Positions 35,740 to 45,181 of a stretch of DNA of 64,000 bases are shown piece after piece. Numbering within the stretch: the stretch's first letter is position 1; each line of letters begins with the position of its first letter. A program made the translations under genes and the position numbers. Source of the stretch: Desulfoluna spongiiphila (GTDB lineage: Bacteria > Desulfobacterota > Desulfobacteria > Desulfobacterales > Desulfolunaceae); the NCBI RefSeq assembly GCF_900101345.1, contig NZ_FMUX01000004.1:109239-173238 (forward strand), written 5' to 3'. The notes under the pieces were generated by a model that worked only from the letters and a program-made list of their open reading frames with translations, was not told where the DNA came from and did no database searches.

Positions 35740-37533
35740 TTAATCGTCGGACTTGAGCACGGCGAGGAAGGCGGACTGGGGAATCTCCACCTGGCCCACC
35801 ATCTTCATGCGCTTCTTGCCCTTTTTCTGCTTCTCCAGAAGCTTTCGTTTTCGGCTGATATCCCCGCCGTAGCACTTGGCGGTAACATCTTTACGGAAAG
35901 CAGAGATGGTCTCCCGGGAGACAATCTTGGCACCGATGGCACCTTGAATGGCCACCTTGAACATCTGCCGGGGAATCTCCTCTTTCAGCTTTTCACAGGC
36001 GACCCTCCCGCGAGACACGGCGCGATCCTTGTGCACCAACTGGGCCAGGGCGTCCACTTTCTCTCCGTTGATAAGAAAATCGAGCTTGACCAGATCGGTT
36101 TCCTTGTACCCGATGAGCTCGTAATCAAAGGACCCGTAGCCCTGGGTGATGCTCTTGAGCTTGTCGTAAAAGTCATAGACCACCTCGGCAAGCGGCAGTT
36201 CAAAGATCATCTCCATGCGGCTGTTGGTGAGGTACTGGTAGTTCACACTGATTCCCCGGCGATCCAGGCACAGCTTCATCACCGCCCCCATGTAGCGCTC
36301 CGGCACGATAATGGCCGCCTTGATAAAGGGCTCGCTGGTGCGGCTGATGGTGGTGGGGTCCGGGTAGAGGGCCGGGTTGTCGATGATCTCCACCTCACCG
36401 GTGTTGAACTCCACCTCGTACTGAACAGAGGGCGCCGTCAGGATCAGGGAGAGACCGTATTCACGCTCCAGGCGCTCCTGAACCACCTCCAGGTGGAGCA
36501 GGCCGAGGAACCCGCAGCGAAATCCGAAGCCCAGGGCTGCCGAGGAGTCTTTTTCGTAAATCAGGGAGGCATCGTTGAGCTGAAGCTTCTCCATGGCCGT
36601 GGTCAGCTCTTCGTAGTCGTCCGATGCCACCGGGTAGATGGAGGAGAAAACAACCGGCGTGGGGTCCTTAAACCCTGCCACTGCTTCCTCACAGCCCCCC
36701 TTCACGTGGGTGATGGTGTCCCCGCAACGGGTATCACTGACGGTCTTGATACCGGCGATGAGGTACCCCACCTCCCCTGCGGAGAGTTCTTTTCTGGGGA
36801 CCCTGACGATCTGGAACACACCCACCTCTTCGACCTTGTAGGAGGCATCGTTGCTCATGAACTTGATGGTATCACCGGCCTTCATCTTGCCGTCGATGAC
36901 ACGGAAATGGACAACGGTCCCCCGATACGGATCGTAATGGGAGTCAAAGATCAGGGCCTTTAAGGGGGCAGCCGGGTCCCCTTCCGGTGCCGGAAGCAAC
37001 TCAACGGCCCCTTCAAGGACGTCTGCGATGCCGATGCCGTTTTTGGCCGAGGTCAAAATGGAGGCTTCGGGATCCAGGCCCAGATCCTCTTCGATCTGCC
37101 CCTTGACCCAGTCGATCTCAGCACTGGGGAGATCGATCTTGTTGATAATGGGAATGATCTCAAGGTCATGCTCAAGGGCAAGGTACAGGTTGGCCAGGGT
37201 CTGGGCCTCCACCCCCTGGCTGGCGTCCACAATGAGCAGAGCACCTTCGCACGAGGCAAGGGCACGGGAGACCTCGTAGGTGAAGTCAACGTGCCCGGGG
37301 GTATCGATGAGGTTCAGCACGTACTCCTTCCCGTCCTTGGCCGTGTAGGGAAGAGAAACGGTCTGGCTCTTGATGGTGATCCCCCGCTCTCGTTCGATAT
37401 CCATGGTATCCAGGATCTGATCTTGAAAGTCACGATCCGAGACGATGCCGGTCTCCTGAATCAGGCGATCGGACAAGGTGGATTTTCCATGGTCAATATG
37501 GGCGATGATGCTGAAGTTACGAATATGTTTCAT
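35740..37533 (-). CDS. lepA: Elongation factor 4 (back-translocating GTPase LepA)
   Basis: Ribosome-bound translational GTPase involved in initiation and 30S maturation. About 597 residues, the normal length. G1 [11 protein letters not shown]2 RGITIKSQ, G3 DTPGHVDF, G4 NKID and the LepA-specific C-terminal domain ([25 protein letters not shown]) are all present. I start at 37533, where the conserved [17 protein letters not shown] begins, although ATG 37575 has GGAGG close by and would add 14 residues. It lies convergent with trmJ. Confidence 0.97.
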   Translation of the reverse strand: MKHIRNFSIIAHIDHGKSTLSDRLIQETGIVSDRDFQDQILDTMDIERERGITIKSQTVSLPYTAKDGKEYVLNLIDTPGHVDFTYEVSRALASCEGALLIVDASQGVEAQTLANLYLALEHDLEIIPIINKIDLPSAEIDWVKGQIEEDLGLDPEASILTSAKNGIGIADVLEGAVELLPAPEGDPAAPLKALIFDSHYDPYRGTVVHFRVIDGKMKAGDTIKFMSNDASYKVEEVGVFQIVRVPRKELSAGEVGYLIAGIKTVSDTRCGDTITHVKGGCEEAVAGFKDPTPVVFSSIYPVASDDYEELTTAMEKLQLNDASLIYEKDSSAALGFGFRCGFLGLLHLEVVQERLEREYGLSLILTAPSVQYEVEFNTGEVEIIDNPALYPDPTTISRTSEPFIKAAIIVPERYMGAVMKLCLDRRGISVNYQYLTNSRMEMIFELPLAEVVYDFYDKLKSITQGYGSFDYELIGYKETDLVKLDFLINGEKVDALAQLVHKDRAVSRGRVACEKLKEEIPRQMFKVAIQGAIGAKIVSRETISAFRKDVTAKCYGGDISRKRKLLEKQKKGKKRMKMVGQVEIPQSAFLAVLKSDD

Positions 37534-37575
37534 GCCGTTTCGACTGCTGCTCCTGAACGATTCTTCATGTGGCAT

Positions 37576-37970
37576 CCCTCCTGCCCACCGCGGACAGAAT
37601 CACTGGGTCATACCATATGAATACTGTGAAATTTCAGATGTATAAAAGAAATGCGCCGGTGTATGCGGGTTGACATAACCAAACCGAACCGCTATAGTTT
37701 CCAAATAAAAACATCATTATCTATCAAATCGGCTTTTGCCCTGTCAAGCCATGGCTCATCACCCCAGTGGAGGCCATCGTCCAAAGGCCTGTTAACCGGC
37801 TCTCTCCATGGCTTCCCCCCCTCGAATATTTCTAACTCACCCGGGGCGTTGCGCGGTCTGTTGCATCGTATGCCGTCTGTGGTGCCCTCACCCGCCGGTC
37901 ACGGCCTGCCGGGAAAAAGGTCCCCTTTGGCCGGAAACGAAAACCACTCACCCCGATATCAAGGGTTGCC
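37576..37970. other. Spacer between lepA and the GGDEF regulator
   Basis: About 395 bp. It must hold the divergent promoters. No gene, repeat or RNA was recognised. Confidence 0.35.
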
Positions 37971-38885
37971 ATGAGCTCTATTGCCATCGTCGATGAGGAC
38001 AAAAGCGTTCGGGACTCTGTTGCCGATTACCTCACCCTTGCAGGGTTTGATGTCATCGCCTTTGCTTCGGCAAGCGAAGCCCTGACCCACCTTGAAACCA
38101 CTCCCCTGGACATCGTCATCACAGATATCCCCTTAAAGGGGACCAGCGGTTTTGAACTCACCGACACCATCAAAAAGAATTTTACAACCGACGTCATCAT
38201 CCTCACCGGCTACAGCACCGGCTACTCCTACGAGGAAGCCATCAACAAAGGGGCCAGTGATTTTGTCTTCAAACCGGTCCGGTTCGAAGAGCTGCTCCTG
38301 CGCATCAAGCGGGTGCTCCACGAGCGGCGCCTGACCTGCGAGCGCAACGAGATGCTCAACCGGCTCAAGCGCATGGCCGTCACCGACCCCCTCACGCGGC
38401 TCTTTAACCTGCGCTACTTCTACAACCAGCTCGAAAAGGAGATCGACCGGTTCAACCGCTACAATCGCCCCCTGTCCCTGATGCTTCTCGATATTGACAA
38501 TTTTAAAATTTTCAACGATACCTATGGTCATCTTGAGGGGGACCGCATTCTGGTCAACCTGGGCAAGGTCATCCGGGAATGCCTTCGAACCATGGACTCA
38601 GGCTACCGTTTCGGCGGAGAAGAGTTTACCATCATTTTGCCTGAAACCACGGTCAATGAAGGGCTGGTGGTGGCAGAACGGATCCAGAAAGCCATGCGGG
38701 ACAGCTCGTTTTCACCGGTATCGGCCCCCGAGCCCGTCATCACGACACTCAGCATCGGCCTCACCGAGTATGCCTCGGGGGAACCCTTAAAAGAGTTTGT
38801 CCGAAGGACAGACAGGGCCATGTACCTCTCCAAGGCAAGGGGAAAAGACCTCATCTCCCTTTTAAACAAAGACAACACCGAATAA
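37971..38885 (+). CDS. Response regulator with diguanylate cyclase (REC-GGDEF)
   Basis: 304 residues. The N-terminal receiver domain has acidic pocket residues at IVDEDKS, the phospho-acceptor Asp in IVITDIPLKG, Thr in IILTGYST and Lys in FVFKPVRF. The C-terminal GGDEF domain makes c-di-GMP from two GTP; its signature is GGEEF, an active variant, and an RxxD inhibitory site (RTMD) lies exactly five residues before it. Ser/Asp spacing after LLDIDNFKIFNDTYGHLEGD is normal. No cognate kinase lies next to it. It is followed by a GNAT gene after 15 bp. The c-di-GMP made could act on the riboswitch at about 51 kb. Confidence 0.94.
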   Translation: MSSIAIVDEDKSVRDSVADYLTLAGFDVIAFASASEALTHLETTPLDIVITDIPLKGTSGFELTDTIKKNFTTDVIILTGYSTGYSYEEAINKGASDFVFKPVRFEELLLRIKRVLHERRLTCERNEMLNRLKRMAVTDPLTRLFNLRYFYNQLEKEIDRFNRYNRPLSLMLLDIDNFKIFNDTYGHLEGDRILVNLGKVIRECLRTMDSGYRFGGEEFTIILPETTVNEGLVVAERIQKAMRDSSFSPVSAPEPVITTLSIGLTEYASGEPLKEFVRRTDRAMYLSKARGKDLISLLNKDNTE

Positions 38886-38900
38886 AAGCACTGGACCAGA

Positions 38901-39326
38901 ATGATCACTGTCGACTTTCTCCATCACCCCACACCCGACGAAAAATCACGTATTCTCAGCATCTACCATCACCAGAAATGGTGGCCGGAATCCATCACCG
39001 ACCCCCAACGCATCGACCGGATCATCCGGGGAAGCCACTGCTATGTGGTGGCCAGGGACGGCCGGGAGGTCATCGGATTCGGCAGGGCCTTAAGCGACGG
39101 GGTGGGCGATGCCTATCTCCATGACATCACCGTGGTGGAGAGCCACCGCCTCCGGGGCATCGCCCAACGTATTGTCTCCATGATCCTCGCGCGCCTTGAA
39201 GAAGACGGCATCACATGGGTCGGTCTCATCGGAGAAAACGGGTCCCCTGCCCTCTACCGAAAATTCGGCTTTGCCGCCCTGGAGGATGCCGTCCCCATGT
39301 TTCGCTTCGAAACACCCCCCGCATAG
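38901..39326 (+). CDS. GNAT-family N-acetyltransferase
   Basis: 141 residues. The acetyl-CoA binding motif is degenerate but readable in YLHDITVVESHRLRGIAQRIVS (R/Q-x-x-G-x-G/A type), and the C-terminal strand GENGSPALYRKFGFAALED is typical. The substrate is unknown. It lies 15 bp after the GGDEF regulator on the same strand, so it is probably in the same transcript. Confidence 0.85.
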   Translation: MITVDFLHHPTPDEKSRILSIYHHQKWWPESITDPQRIDRIIRGSHCYVVARDGREVIGFGRALSDGVGDAYLHDITVVESHRLRGIAQRIVSMILARLEEDGITWVGLIGENGSPALYRKFGFAALEDAVPMFRFETPPA

Positions 39327-39429
39327 GGGACCGCCCCTGCTGATACAGGGGAAACATCAACGATGCCGGTTCGGAGCTGCTCGGGCAGTACCCCTTAACC
39401 TCCCATTGACCATACGACAAGACGAGACC

Positions 39430-40368
39430 ATGACAAAACGACACGACCAGTGCGGCATGACGCCCCTCCTCCCGGAATACCACGCAGAGCTTGCGCCCTT
39501 TTTTAACGGGCAGTCAAATCCCTTGTGCGGATACTCCCTTTCAGCCCTCATCATCTGGAAAACCCACGTCTACTACCCGGCCTTTGCCGTAAACGGTGAC
39601 GACGCCATCATCGCCCGGCTCTTCCCCTCAAGCCCTGAAAAGGACTACCTGATCCTGCCGGTCCCCAACGCAACGGCCTGGTCACCCGAACGGCTTGCCG
39701 CCCTGTGCCGACAGCACGGGATTCCCCGCATCAGCTTTGTCCACGAAGCGTATCTGGACACCTGGGGCACCGAGGCCATCACACAGCTGTTTACCCTCAG
39801 GGAGCAAACCGATTACGAAGACTACGTCTACAAAAAAGAGGACCTGGCCGAACTCAAGGGAAACAAATTCAGCAAAAAGCGAAACCTCATCAACCAGTTT
39901 TTACGGGAGTACGTGGAAAAAGGACGGGTAAAGGTCGAGGCCATCACCGACTCAAACAAAGAGGAGTGCAAGGCCCTGCTGGCACACTGGTGGGGCCAGA
40001 AACCCGCTGAAGCCCAGACCGATGAAGAGGTCCTCGGGGAAAAGGTGGCCTGCACCTGCGGGCTTGATCTCATCGGCACCCTTGAAGGACTCAGGGGGAT
40101 CCTCCTTCGCGTGGACGGCACGGTCAAGGCCTTCGGCATGGCCACGGACCTTACCGGGGAGATGGCCGACTTCAATTTTGAAAAAGCCGACCCCGACATC
40201 AAGGGACTGTATCAGTTCTTTGACCGCCAGTGTGCCCGGATGCTCTTTCCCGACACCCCCCTCATCAACAAGGAGTGCGACATGGATGACCCGGGACTTC
40301 GCCATGCCAAGCGCTCCTACCACCCCCACCTGCGCTTTAAGTCCCATACCCTGGAGCTCATCGCATAA
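39430..40368 (+). CDS. DUF2156 domain protein (phosphatidylglycerol lysyltransferase C-terminal-like)
   Basis: About 312 residues, a double-GNAT-type fold family. Characteristic segments are LWK-type N-terminal part (CGYSLSALIIWKTHVYY), the basic KGNKFSKKRNLINQFLREY, and a C-terminal FEKADPDIKGLYQFFDRQCA with INKECDMDDPGLRHAKRSYHP. Family members include MprF-like aminoacyl transferases, but soluble copies like this have no proven role. ATG 39430 gives the usual start; the frame is open further upstream, overlapping the GNAT gene. No membrane segments. Confidence 0.82.
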   Translation: MTKRHDQCGMTPLLPEYHAELAPFFNGQSNPLCGYSLSALIIWKTHVYYPAFAVNGDDAIIARLFPSSPEKDYLILPVPNATAWSPERLAALCRQHGIPRISFVHEAYLDTWGTEAITQLFTLREQTDYEDYVYKKEDLAELKGNKFSKKRNLINQFLREYVEKGRVKVEAITDSNKEECKALLAHWWGQKPAEAQTDEEVLGEKVACTCGLDLIGTLEGLRGILLRVDGTVKAFGMATDLTGEMADFNFEKADPDIKGLYQFFDRQCARMLFPDTPLINKECDMDDPGLRHAKRSYHPHLRFKSHTLELIA

Positions 40369-40447
40369 AAGAGGGCGACCGATGGGCAAGGCTCTGGTAT
40401 ACATAAAGAAAGGCCCCTGACATCCCATACAGACACCGGAAAATAAG

Positions 40448-40996
40448 ATGTTTCCGTCATGCTGGAGTGTTGGAACCATGCCCATCATCACCACAATCAA
40501 ACGCTGGCTGAGAAGGCTCTTTACCAAGACGCACCGGGAAGACCTTCTCTCCGGCGTAAGCGCCACGCCCGAATTTCCAGATCCCGTCTCTCTGGTCTCT
40601 TGGATCCTCATGAGCTATCGGCACCATATCGACTCGGCCGCCTGCTTCTCTCTAGAGCATGTCCAGGGCCCTTTCATTCGCCTTGTGCAAGGCGACACCA
40701 CCACGGATCTCATGATCCGCTACAGCCCGCCCTTTTCCCCTGCAGAGCGCCTGAAAGCCATCGGAATCCACCTGCCCGACGGATTTGTCCTCACCGACTG
40801 GAAACGTCACGAACACTTCACCCTCACCGGCCCAAGGGTGCAGCCAAATGAGATGGCATCCTTTTTGGACCTGCTCTTCCGAAAGCTCTATCGCGCAGAA
40901 AAAGGGTATGTCCTGGTGGCCTGGACCGATATCCACCCCGCCTCGCACCCGCCTCAACCCTCCGCACAGGATAGACGCCACGCCGAGCGATGGTAG
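40448..40996 (+). CDS. Hypothetical 182-residue protein
   Basis: No family recognised. An N-terminal basic helix (MPIITTIKRWLRRLF) is followed by a mixed alpha/beta core (SLVSWILMSYRHHID, FIRLVQGDTTTDLMIRYSP, GFVLTDWKRHEHFTLTG, EMASFLDLLFRKLY). The pattern of the last part, where an aromatic and charged turn precedes a helix, recalls small TY-chap-like proteins, but this is weak. The start could be 40448 or ATG 40478. Same strand as the DUF2156 gene, 80 bp downstream. Confidence 0.55.
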   Translation: MFPSCWSVGTMPIITTIKRWLRRLFTKTHREDLLSGVSATPEFPDPVSLVSWILMSYRHHIDSAACFSLEHVQGPFIRLVQGDTTTDLMIRYSPPFSPAERLKAIGIHLPDGFVLTDWKRHEHFTLTGPRVQPNEMASFLDLLFRKLYRAEKGYVLVAWTDIHPASHPPQPSAQDRRHAERW

Positions 40997-41084
40997 GGCG
41001 CTGGAACGCAGCGCCCCTCTTTCATCAACCATGCCATGCAAAGAGACATCTTTGCCCGGAAGGCTGAAGGGCACAGGCTTTCAA

Positions 41085-41315
41085 CTACTCCGGCCTGTCC
41101 GCCTGAATGGCCGCGTTCCAGTCGTAAAGCAGGTTGTCCAGCTCGGTTAACACCTCGTTTAAGTCGGTGTACGTCCCCTGGCACTCGGCGATCAACTCAG
41201 TCTCGTGGTAGGCACGCGCAAGGGAATTGTCATGGGCGGTGGTGCCCAGCTCAATGCGTACACCGTTTTCGATGGCGTCGGCAATCTGAACAAAGGTCGG
41301 TTCGGAAATAAGCAT
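41085..41315 (-). CDS. Hypothetical 76-residue acidic protein
   Basis: A short helical protein (FVQIADAIENGVRIELGTTA, YTDLNEVLTELDNLLYDWNA). No family recognised. I accept it as real because a perfect AAGGAGGACACC precedes the ATG and it stands alone in a gap otherwise without genes. Confidence 0.65.
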   Translation of the reverse strand: MLISEPTFVQIADAIENGVRIELGTTAHDNSLARAYHETELIAECQGTYTDLNEVLTELDNLLYDWNAAIQADRPE

Positions 41316-41581
41316 GGTGTCCTCCTTTCTCTCAGTGTGTCAAGCCCGCAGACAGCGTTCGGAGTAACGGGCTATCCCGCCCCCGCGCCGTGTAAACAGA
41401 TCAGCTTACATCACTATACCGCATTACACGGATCATCCAACCGGTTTTTGCTCTCTGAACGGGTGCGTCGCCAGTGCCTGAGCCCTTTCAAGAAACACGG
41501 TCCAGGACTGACATACCGTATACATTCAGCAAACGGCATGCCGACAAGACAAAAGCAGGAGGAAAAAATGAATTGGGCCAC

Positions 41582-41621
41582 AAAAAAAGCGCGACCCCCT
41601 GGTGCCAGGATGTCGCGCTTT
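41582..41621 (-). terminator. Terminator of cspA
   Basis: AAAGCGCGAC and GTCGCGCTTT pair around an inner CCTGG/CCAGG stem. A seven-T run follows on the minus strand. Confidence 0.88.
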
Positions 41622-41646
41622 GTATAAACCTTTTGAAAAGCAGGGG

Positions 41647-41847
41647 CTACTGAACAGTAACGTTCACAGCCGCAGGACCTTTCTGACCCTGCTCAACATC
41701 GAAGGTCACTCGGTCGCCTTCGTTGAGAGTTTTGAAACCGGATGCATTGATACCTGAATGGTGAACGAAAACATCAGGTCCGTTTTCCTGCTCGATAAAA
41801 CCATAACCCTTCTGCTCATTGAACCATTTTACAATACCGTTTGCCAT
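41647..41847 (-). CDS. cspA: Cold shock domain protein, CspA family
   Basis: 66 residues, a single cold-shock OB fold that binds single-stranded RNA and DNA. RNP1 is KGYGFIEQ and RNP2 is VFVHHSGI. It starts [17 protein letters not shown] with GAGGAG upstream. The gene has a long upstream leader (about 200 bp or more) as cold-inducible csp genes usually do. It has its own terminator. Confidence 0.96.
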   Translation of the reverse strand: MANGIVKWFNEQKGYGFIEQENGPDVFVHHSGINASGFKTLNEGDRVTFDVEQGQKGPAAVNVTVQ

Positions 41848-42422
41848 GGTGACGATCTCCTCATCATTGTTCTAGTGTTTTCATGCATTCTCATTCCAAG
41901 GTAGATGTCACGATGACACATTTTTCTTTTTCCTGAGAGCGCAACAACTTCCCCATCGGGGCGGGCCACGGTGACCACTTCAACAGGGAAGCTTTGAAAT
42001 TTATGATCCGTGCTACACACACACATCTTAGTAGAACTTTCTCACACTCTTGCCTGCAAATCAATCTAAAAACAGCCCGCAATCACCCGAAAGTTGGTGC
42101 ACCATAGAAATCATTCGAATTGCTGTGTCCATTTCCTCCCCCGCGGAGTCGGTAGCGGCCACCGGAGTCAACACCGGCAAGGGAATCCGAGTTTTCCGAC
42201 CGGTTTTAGCCGCCCCCCGGTCCCTCGCTGTCCGCCCCTTAAAAAAACCGGCACAAGCATACCACAATGTGGTATAATCTATACCGATTCCGGTTGCACC
42301 TTATCGCATCCCCTTTGTCCCCGATCTTTCCTGCCGTTCAACACCATCGGTGCAACCCCGCATGCACCACCCCTTCACAAAACCAGGGCGGCCCCTTCGT
42401 GCCCGCCCGAGGAAGGTAACAC
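41848..42422. promoter_or_regulatory. cspA leader and divergent spacer to the stress protein gene
   Basis: About 575 bp. The part next to cspA (41848-42050) is likely its structured 5' leader. It contains GGTAGATGTCACGATGACACA, an imperfect hairpin near 41900. The remainder must carry the promoter of the gene at 42423. No gene seen. Confidence 0.4.
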
Positions 42423-42860
42423 ATGAACAACCCCAAAGTTCTCTGGCCCACAGATTTTTCAAGGCGTGCGGAAAAAGCACTGCCCTATATCGCCACGTTG
42501 ATCCGTGAAAAAAAGGCCGACGTCCATATCCTGTACGTCATCCCGGACATCGCCCGCCATGAACCATGGTACGGCGAATACGATAAGCAACACGTCAAAC
42601 GCCTGACCAAGCGGGAAGAAGAATCCGCGGCCAAGCGACTCAACCAGCTCTGCAACAAGTACCTGGACGGCTGCGCCCTGTTCACACGGCACACCGCCGT
42701 TGGGGAACCAGCCGATGAGATCCTGAAACTCATCGACAAAGAGGGCATGGACATGGTGGTCATGGCAGGCCACGAGCCCCACATCCCGGACATCGGCGAG
42801 CCCACGCTGGAAAAAGTGAAACGCATGGCATCCGTTCCCGTGGAGGTCATCTCCACCTGA
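42423..42860 (+). CDS. Universal stress protein (UspA family)
   Basis: 145 residues with the alpha/beta Usp fold: PKVLWPTDFSRRAEKALPYI at the start, VHILYVIPDI, and VMAGHEPHIPDIGEPTLEKV near the end. The usual ATP-binding G-x2-G-x9-G(S/T) is only partly kept (GHEPHIPDIGEPTLE), so ATP binding is uncertain. GAGGAAGG precedes the ATG. Monocistronic; a palindromic element follows. Confidence 0.88.
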   Translation: MNNPKVLWPTDFSRRAEKALPYIATLIREKKADVHILYVIPDIARHEPWYGEYDKQHVKRLTKREEESAAKRLNQLCNKYLDGCALFTRHTAVGEPADEILKLIDKEGMDMVVMAGHEPHIPDIGEPTLEKVKRMASVPVEVIST

Positions 42861-42875
42861 AGCAGCAAAAGCAAT

Positions 42876-43036
42876 GCCTCCGGCGGCCCTGCCGGGGGCC
42901 AAACTTTTGAAAAGTTTGACAAACAGGTTTTGCTCAATTTAACAGAAACCTTCGCGGAAGCCCTCACCCTGAGGAACGAAGGGGGAGGGCTTTCGCAACC
43001 TGGGGTCCAGAGGATCATCCCCAGGCCGCCGGAGGC
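42876..43036. repeat. Interspersed palindromic element, copy E (complete, inverted core)
   Basis: Ends GCCTCCGGCGGC (42876-42887) and GCCGCCGGAGGC (43025-43036). Inside are a CAAACTTTTGAAAAGTTTG palindrome and a hairpin with arms GCGGAAGCCCTCACCC and GGGGGAGGGCTTTCGC around GAGGAACGA. The arm sequence is unrelated to copies B-D but pairs at 14 of 16 positions. Confidence 0.85.
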
Positions 43037-43053
43037 AGGTTTTCCCTGCCCAC

Positions 43054-43165
43054 TGTAACCATAGAAGGCAGCTTTAACTTGGCTGCATACGGCGGCATTC
43101 TGTGCTGCTTTGAATGCAAATGCCCTACAGGCTGTTTCCCTCGTGCTTCAGGGAACAGCCTATCC
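43054..43165. repeat. Interspersed palindromic element, degenerate copy E2
   Basis: A further hairpin with new arms, AGGCTGTTTCCC against GGGAACAGCCT (43129-43161), around TCGTGCTTCA. It is preceded by GGCTGCATACGGCGGC, a degenerate end. Confidence 0.6.
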
Positions 43166-43370
43166 CGGATATTTCACGAGTCGGAAGCGTGCCCATCATT
43201 GCTCAGTCAACCCGCCTTGTTCACCCCCATCAACACACCACGCGATGCCATACCGTTGCCACAGGTGATTAAAAGTATGTTTAAGCTCTGTCAGATGTGT
43301 AGGTTTGGCCCCATCTTCCTTGAATGACAATTTTCCATGCAACCGCACCTCATCTGGTGTATAAGTCCCA

Positions 43371-43480
43371 AAGGATGTTGCCGACGTGGCGCCCCCAAGC
43401 CTTGCAGTGGCGTGTCCACCCTCGCCGCCGAAGGCTTTTTTTGTGTCTGAAAAAAACGTTTACAGGAGTTGCAGTAGCAG
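43371..43480 (+). promoter_or_regulatory. Possible structured leader of the racemase gene
   Basis: G/C-rich stretch with AAGCCTT (from 43398) and AAGGCTT (to 43436) pairing, followed by a seven-T run. This is an attenuator or terminator-like shape 40 bases before the coding region. No known riboswitch class was recognised. Confidence 0.3.
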
Positions 43481-44191
43481 ATGTCTTCGAAAACCTTAGG
43501 AATTGTCGGCGGCATGGGCCCGCTGGCCACCGCCATGCTCTTTGAGAAAGTCGCCACCCTCACCCGTGTGTCAAAGGATCAGGATCACATCCGGGTCCTC
43601 ATCGACAGCAACCCAAAAATCCCGGACCGCACCGCCCACATCGTGGCCGGCGGCGAAGACCCGCGCCCCGAGTTAACCGCCACCGCAACCCACCTGGAGG
43701 CCATGGGCGCCGACTTCCTCATCATGCCCTGCAACACCGCCCACTACTTCTACGAGGACATCACCAAAGGGCTCACCATCCCCTTTCTCCATATGGTCAA
43801 CGAAACCGCCGCCTACATCGGCACCCATTATCCCGACACCCGAAACGTCGGGGTCCTCGCCACTGAAGGCACCTGCAAGGCCGGGGTCTACACCAAAGCC
43901 CTCACCGCCAACGGTCTCACCGCCCTGACGCCGGAACCAGCCATGCAGCAGCACGTCACGGATCTCATCTACGGCATAAAAGCCAACAGAGATATCCCCA
44001 TCGACGGATTCATGGAGGCCGTTACCGCCCTCAAGGCCAAAGGCGCAACCTGCTTTGTCCTGGGCTGCACCGAACTCTCCGTGGCACAAAAGCTCTACGG
44101 TTTTTCCGGCCCCTTCGTGGACCCTTTGACCGTCATCGCCGAAGCCGCCATCCGCTTTGCGGGGAAACACAGTATTTCCTCCGGGGAATAG
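43481..44191 (+). CDS. Aspartate/glutamate racemase family protein
   Basis: 236 residues, cofactor-independent racemase fold. Both catalytic Cys are present: the first in FLIMPCNTAHYFY and the second in CFVLGCTELSVA, with the N-terminal KTLGIVGGMGPLATAMLFEK typical of aspartate racemases of the YgeA/RacX type. The substrate is not decided by sequence; a peptidoglycan or D-amino acid role is likely. AGGAG lies 12 bases before the ATG. Confidence 0.9.
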   Translation: MSSKTLGIVGGMGPLATAMLFEKVATLTRVSKDQDHIRVLIDSNPKIPDRTAHIVAGGEDPRPELTATATHLEAMGADFLIMPCNTAHYFYEDITKGLTIPFLHMVNETAAYIGTHYPDTRNVGVLATEGTCKAGVYTKALTANGLTALTPEPAMQQHVTDLIYGIKANRDIPIDGFMEAVTALKAKGATCFVLGCTELSVAQKLYGFSGPFVDPLTVIAEAAIRFAGKHSISSGE

Positions 44192-44230
44192 GTGGCTTCG
44201 CGCAGAATAAAAATAAAAGCGCAAAAAAAT

Positions 44231-44312
44231 GCCTCCGGCGGCAAGGTGTGCCACCTTGAAAGCAAATGACCGACGGGCTGCCCCCCTCGTACCTCGGGGA
44301 ACAGCCCGTCGG
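44231..44312. repeat. Interspersed palindromic element, copy F
   Basis: GCCTCCGGCGGC (44231-44242), AAGGTG/CACCTT hairpin, then a hairpin whose arms CCGACGGGCTG (44270-44280) and CAGCCCGTCGG (44302-44312) pair perfectly but share no sequence with the arms of other copies. The loop region CCCCTCGTACCTCGGGG is conserved. Confidence 0.85.
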
Positions 44313-44496
44313 TATCTTTCACATTGACGTCATCCAGAGGACCATCACCGCGATCACCGCGGCAATGAGGCGGCCCCGGAGAATCGGCAAAGCGAAACGT
44401 GCCCAGCGATGTTCAGAAAAACCGAGTCCTCCAGAGCGCCAAGGAAAGCATGACATGCCGGGCCGTTTTCCCGAATGAATCGAAAGCTACCTGATC

Positions 44497-44533
44497 AAAA
44501 AAAGGGACTATCCGTCTTACTCGGATAGCCCCT
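44497..44533 (-). terminator. Terminator of the exported protein gene
   Basis: GGGACTATCCG pairs with CGGATAGCCCC, followed by a seven-T run on the minus strand. Confidence 0.85.
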
Positions 44534-44566
44534 ATTCTCGATTATACCGTTGATTCACGACTAATT

Positions 44567-45181
44567 TTACATGGCAGAAATCTTGATGTTGCCAAGGACA
44601 GTCGTATGCCCCCCTGCCTGATAAGAAGTCCCGAGGCAATTGGCTGCAGAAGCACCCTTTAAGGAACCTTCAACAAGTGCCGTTTCTTGGATATAAATTT
44701 CGGTTGCTTTGGCTGTTTGAAAAATATCAAAGGCATCGGCATTTGAAGCGTCCCCATCGGCAGCGGTATTTTCTTTACCAATCTGAATCTTGACGAAGCT
44801 GTCTTTTACTACGTCATCACCTGTCCCCGTTGTAATCGTATCCGCCGTAATACCAATTTCGCCTGCCACATAGATTTCTTGGGACAAGGATTCATACATA
44901 ACAATCGCGCCCTTAGAAGCTCCATTGTCATTTTCCCAAGCAGTGGTGGAATTGCTCTTGGTTATTTTCATTGCATCTTCGAAATAATAGACAGCGTCCG
45001 TCGGTGGTGTTGCAGAAGGATCCGCCGGGGTTTTCAATGCACCATGTGTCCCACCAATCTCAATCTTCACCCCTTCCTGTGCCGTAATCTCATCCAGAGC
45101 TTCGGCATCCATGGACTTCAGGTCTGCATAGGCAGACAGGGGAAGCAGAACCAGTACAGCCACCAAAAGAATCTTTTTCAT
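44567..45181 (-). CDS. Exported protein with N-terminal DxxxLxxITxQxG motif (204 residues)
   Basis: Clear signal peptide MKKILLVAVLVLLPLSAYA, then KSMDAEALDEITAQEGVKI. This segment matches in pattern the N-termini of two other exported proteins in this region (45558 and 51091), and is the start type of a DUF6160-like group. The rest (about 160 residues) is Thr/Ala/Asp-rich, low in Cys (one), and looks beta-rich (QEIYVAGEIGITADTITTGT). The function is unknown. It is divergent from 45558 and near the C39 peptidase/barrel pair, so it may be an exported fibre or surface protein. GAGGAGGGTGA precedes the ATG. Confidence 0.7.
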   Translation of the reverse strand: MKKILLVAVLVLLPLSAYADLKSMDAEALDEITAQEGVKIEIGGTHGALKTPADPSATPPTDAVYYFEDAMKITKSNSTTAWENDNGASKGAIVMYESLSQEIYVAGEIGITADTITTGTGDDVVKDSFVKIQIGKENTAADGDASNADAFDIFQTAKATEIYIQETALVEGSLKGASAANCLGTSYQAGGHTTVLGNIKISAM

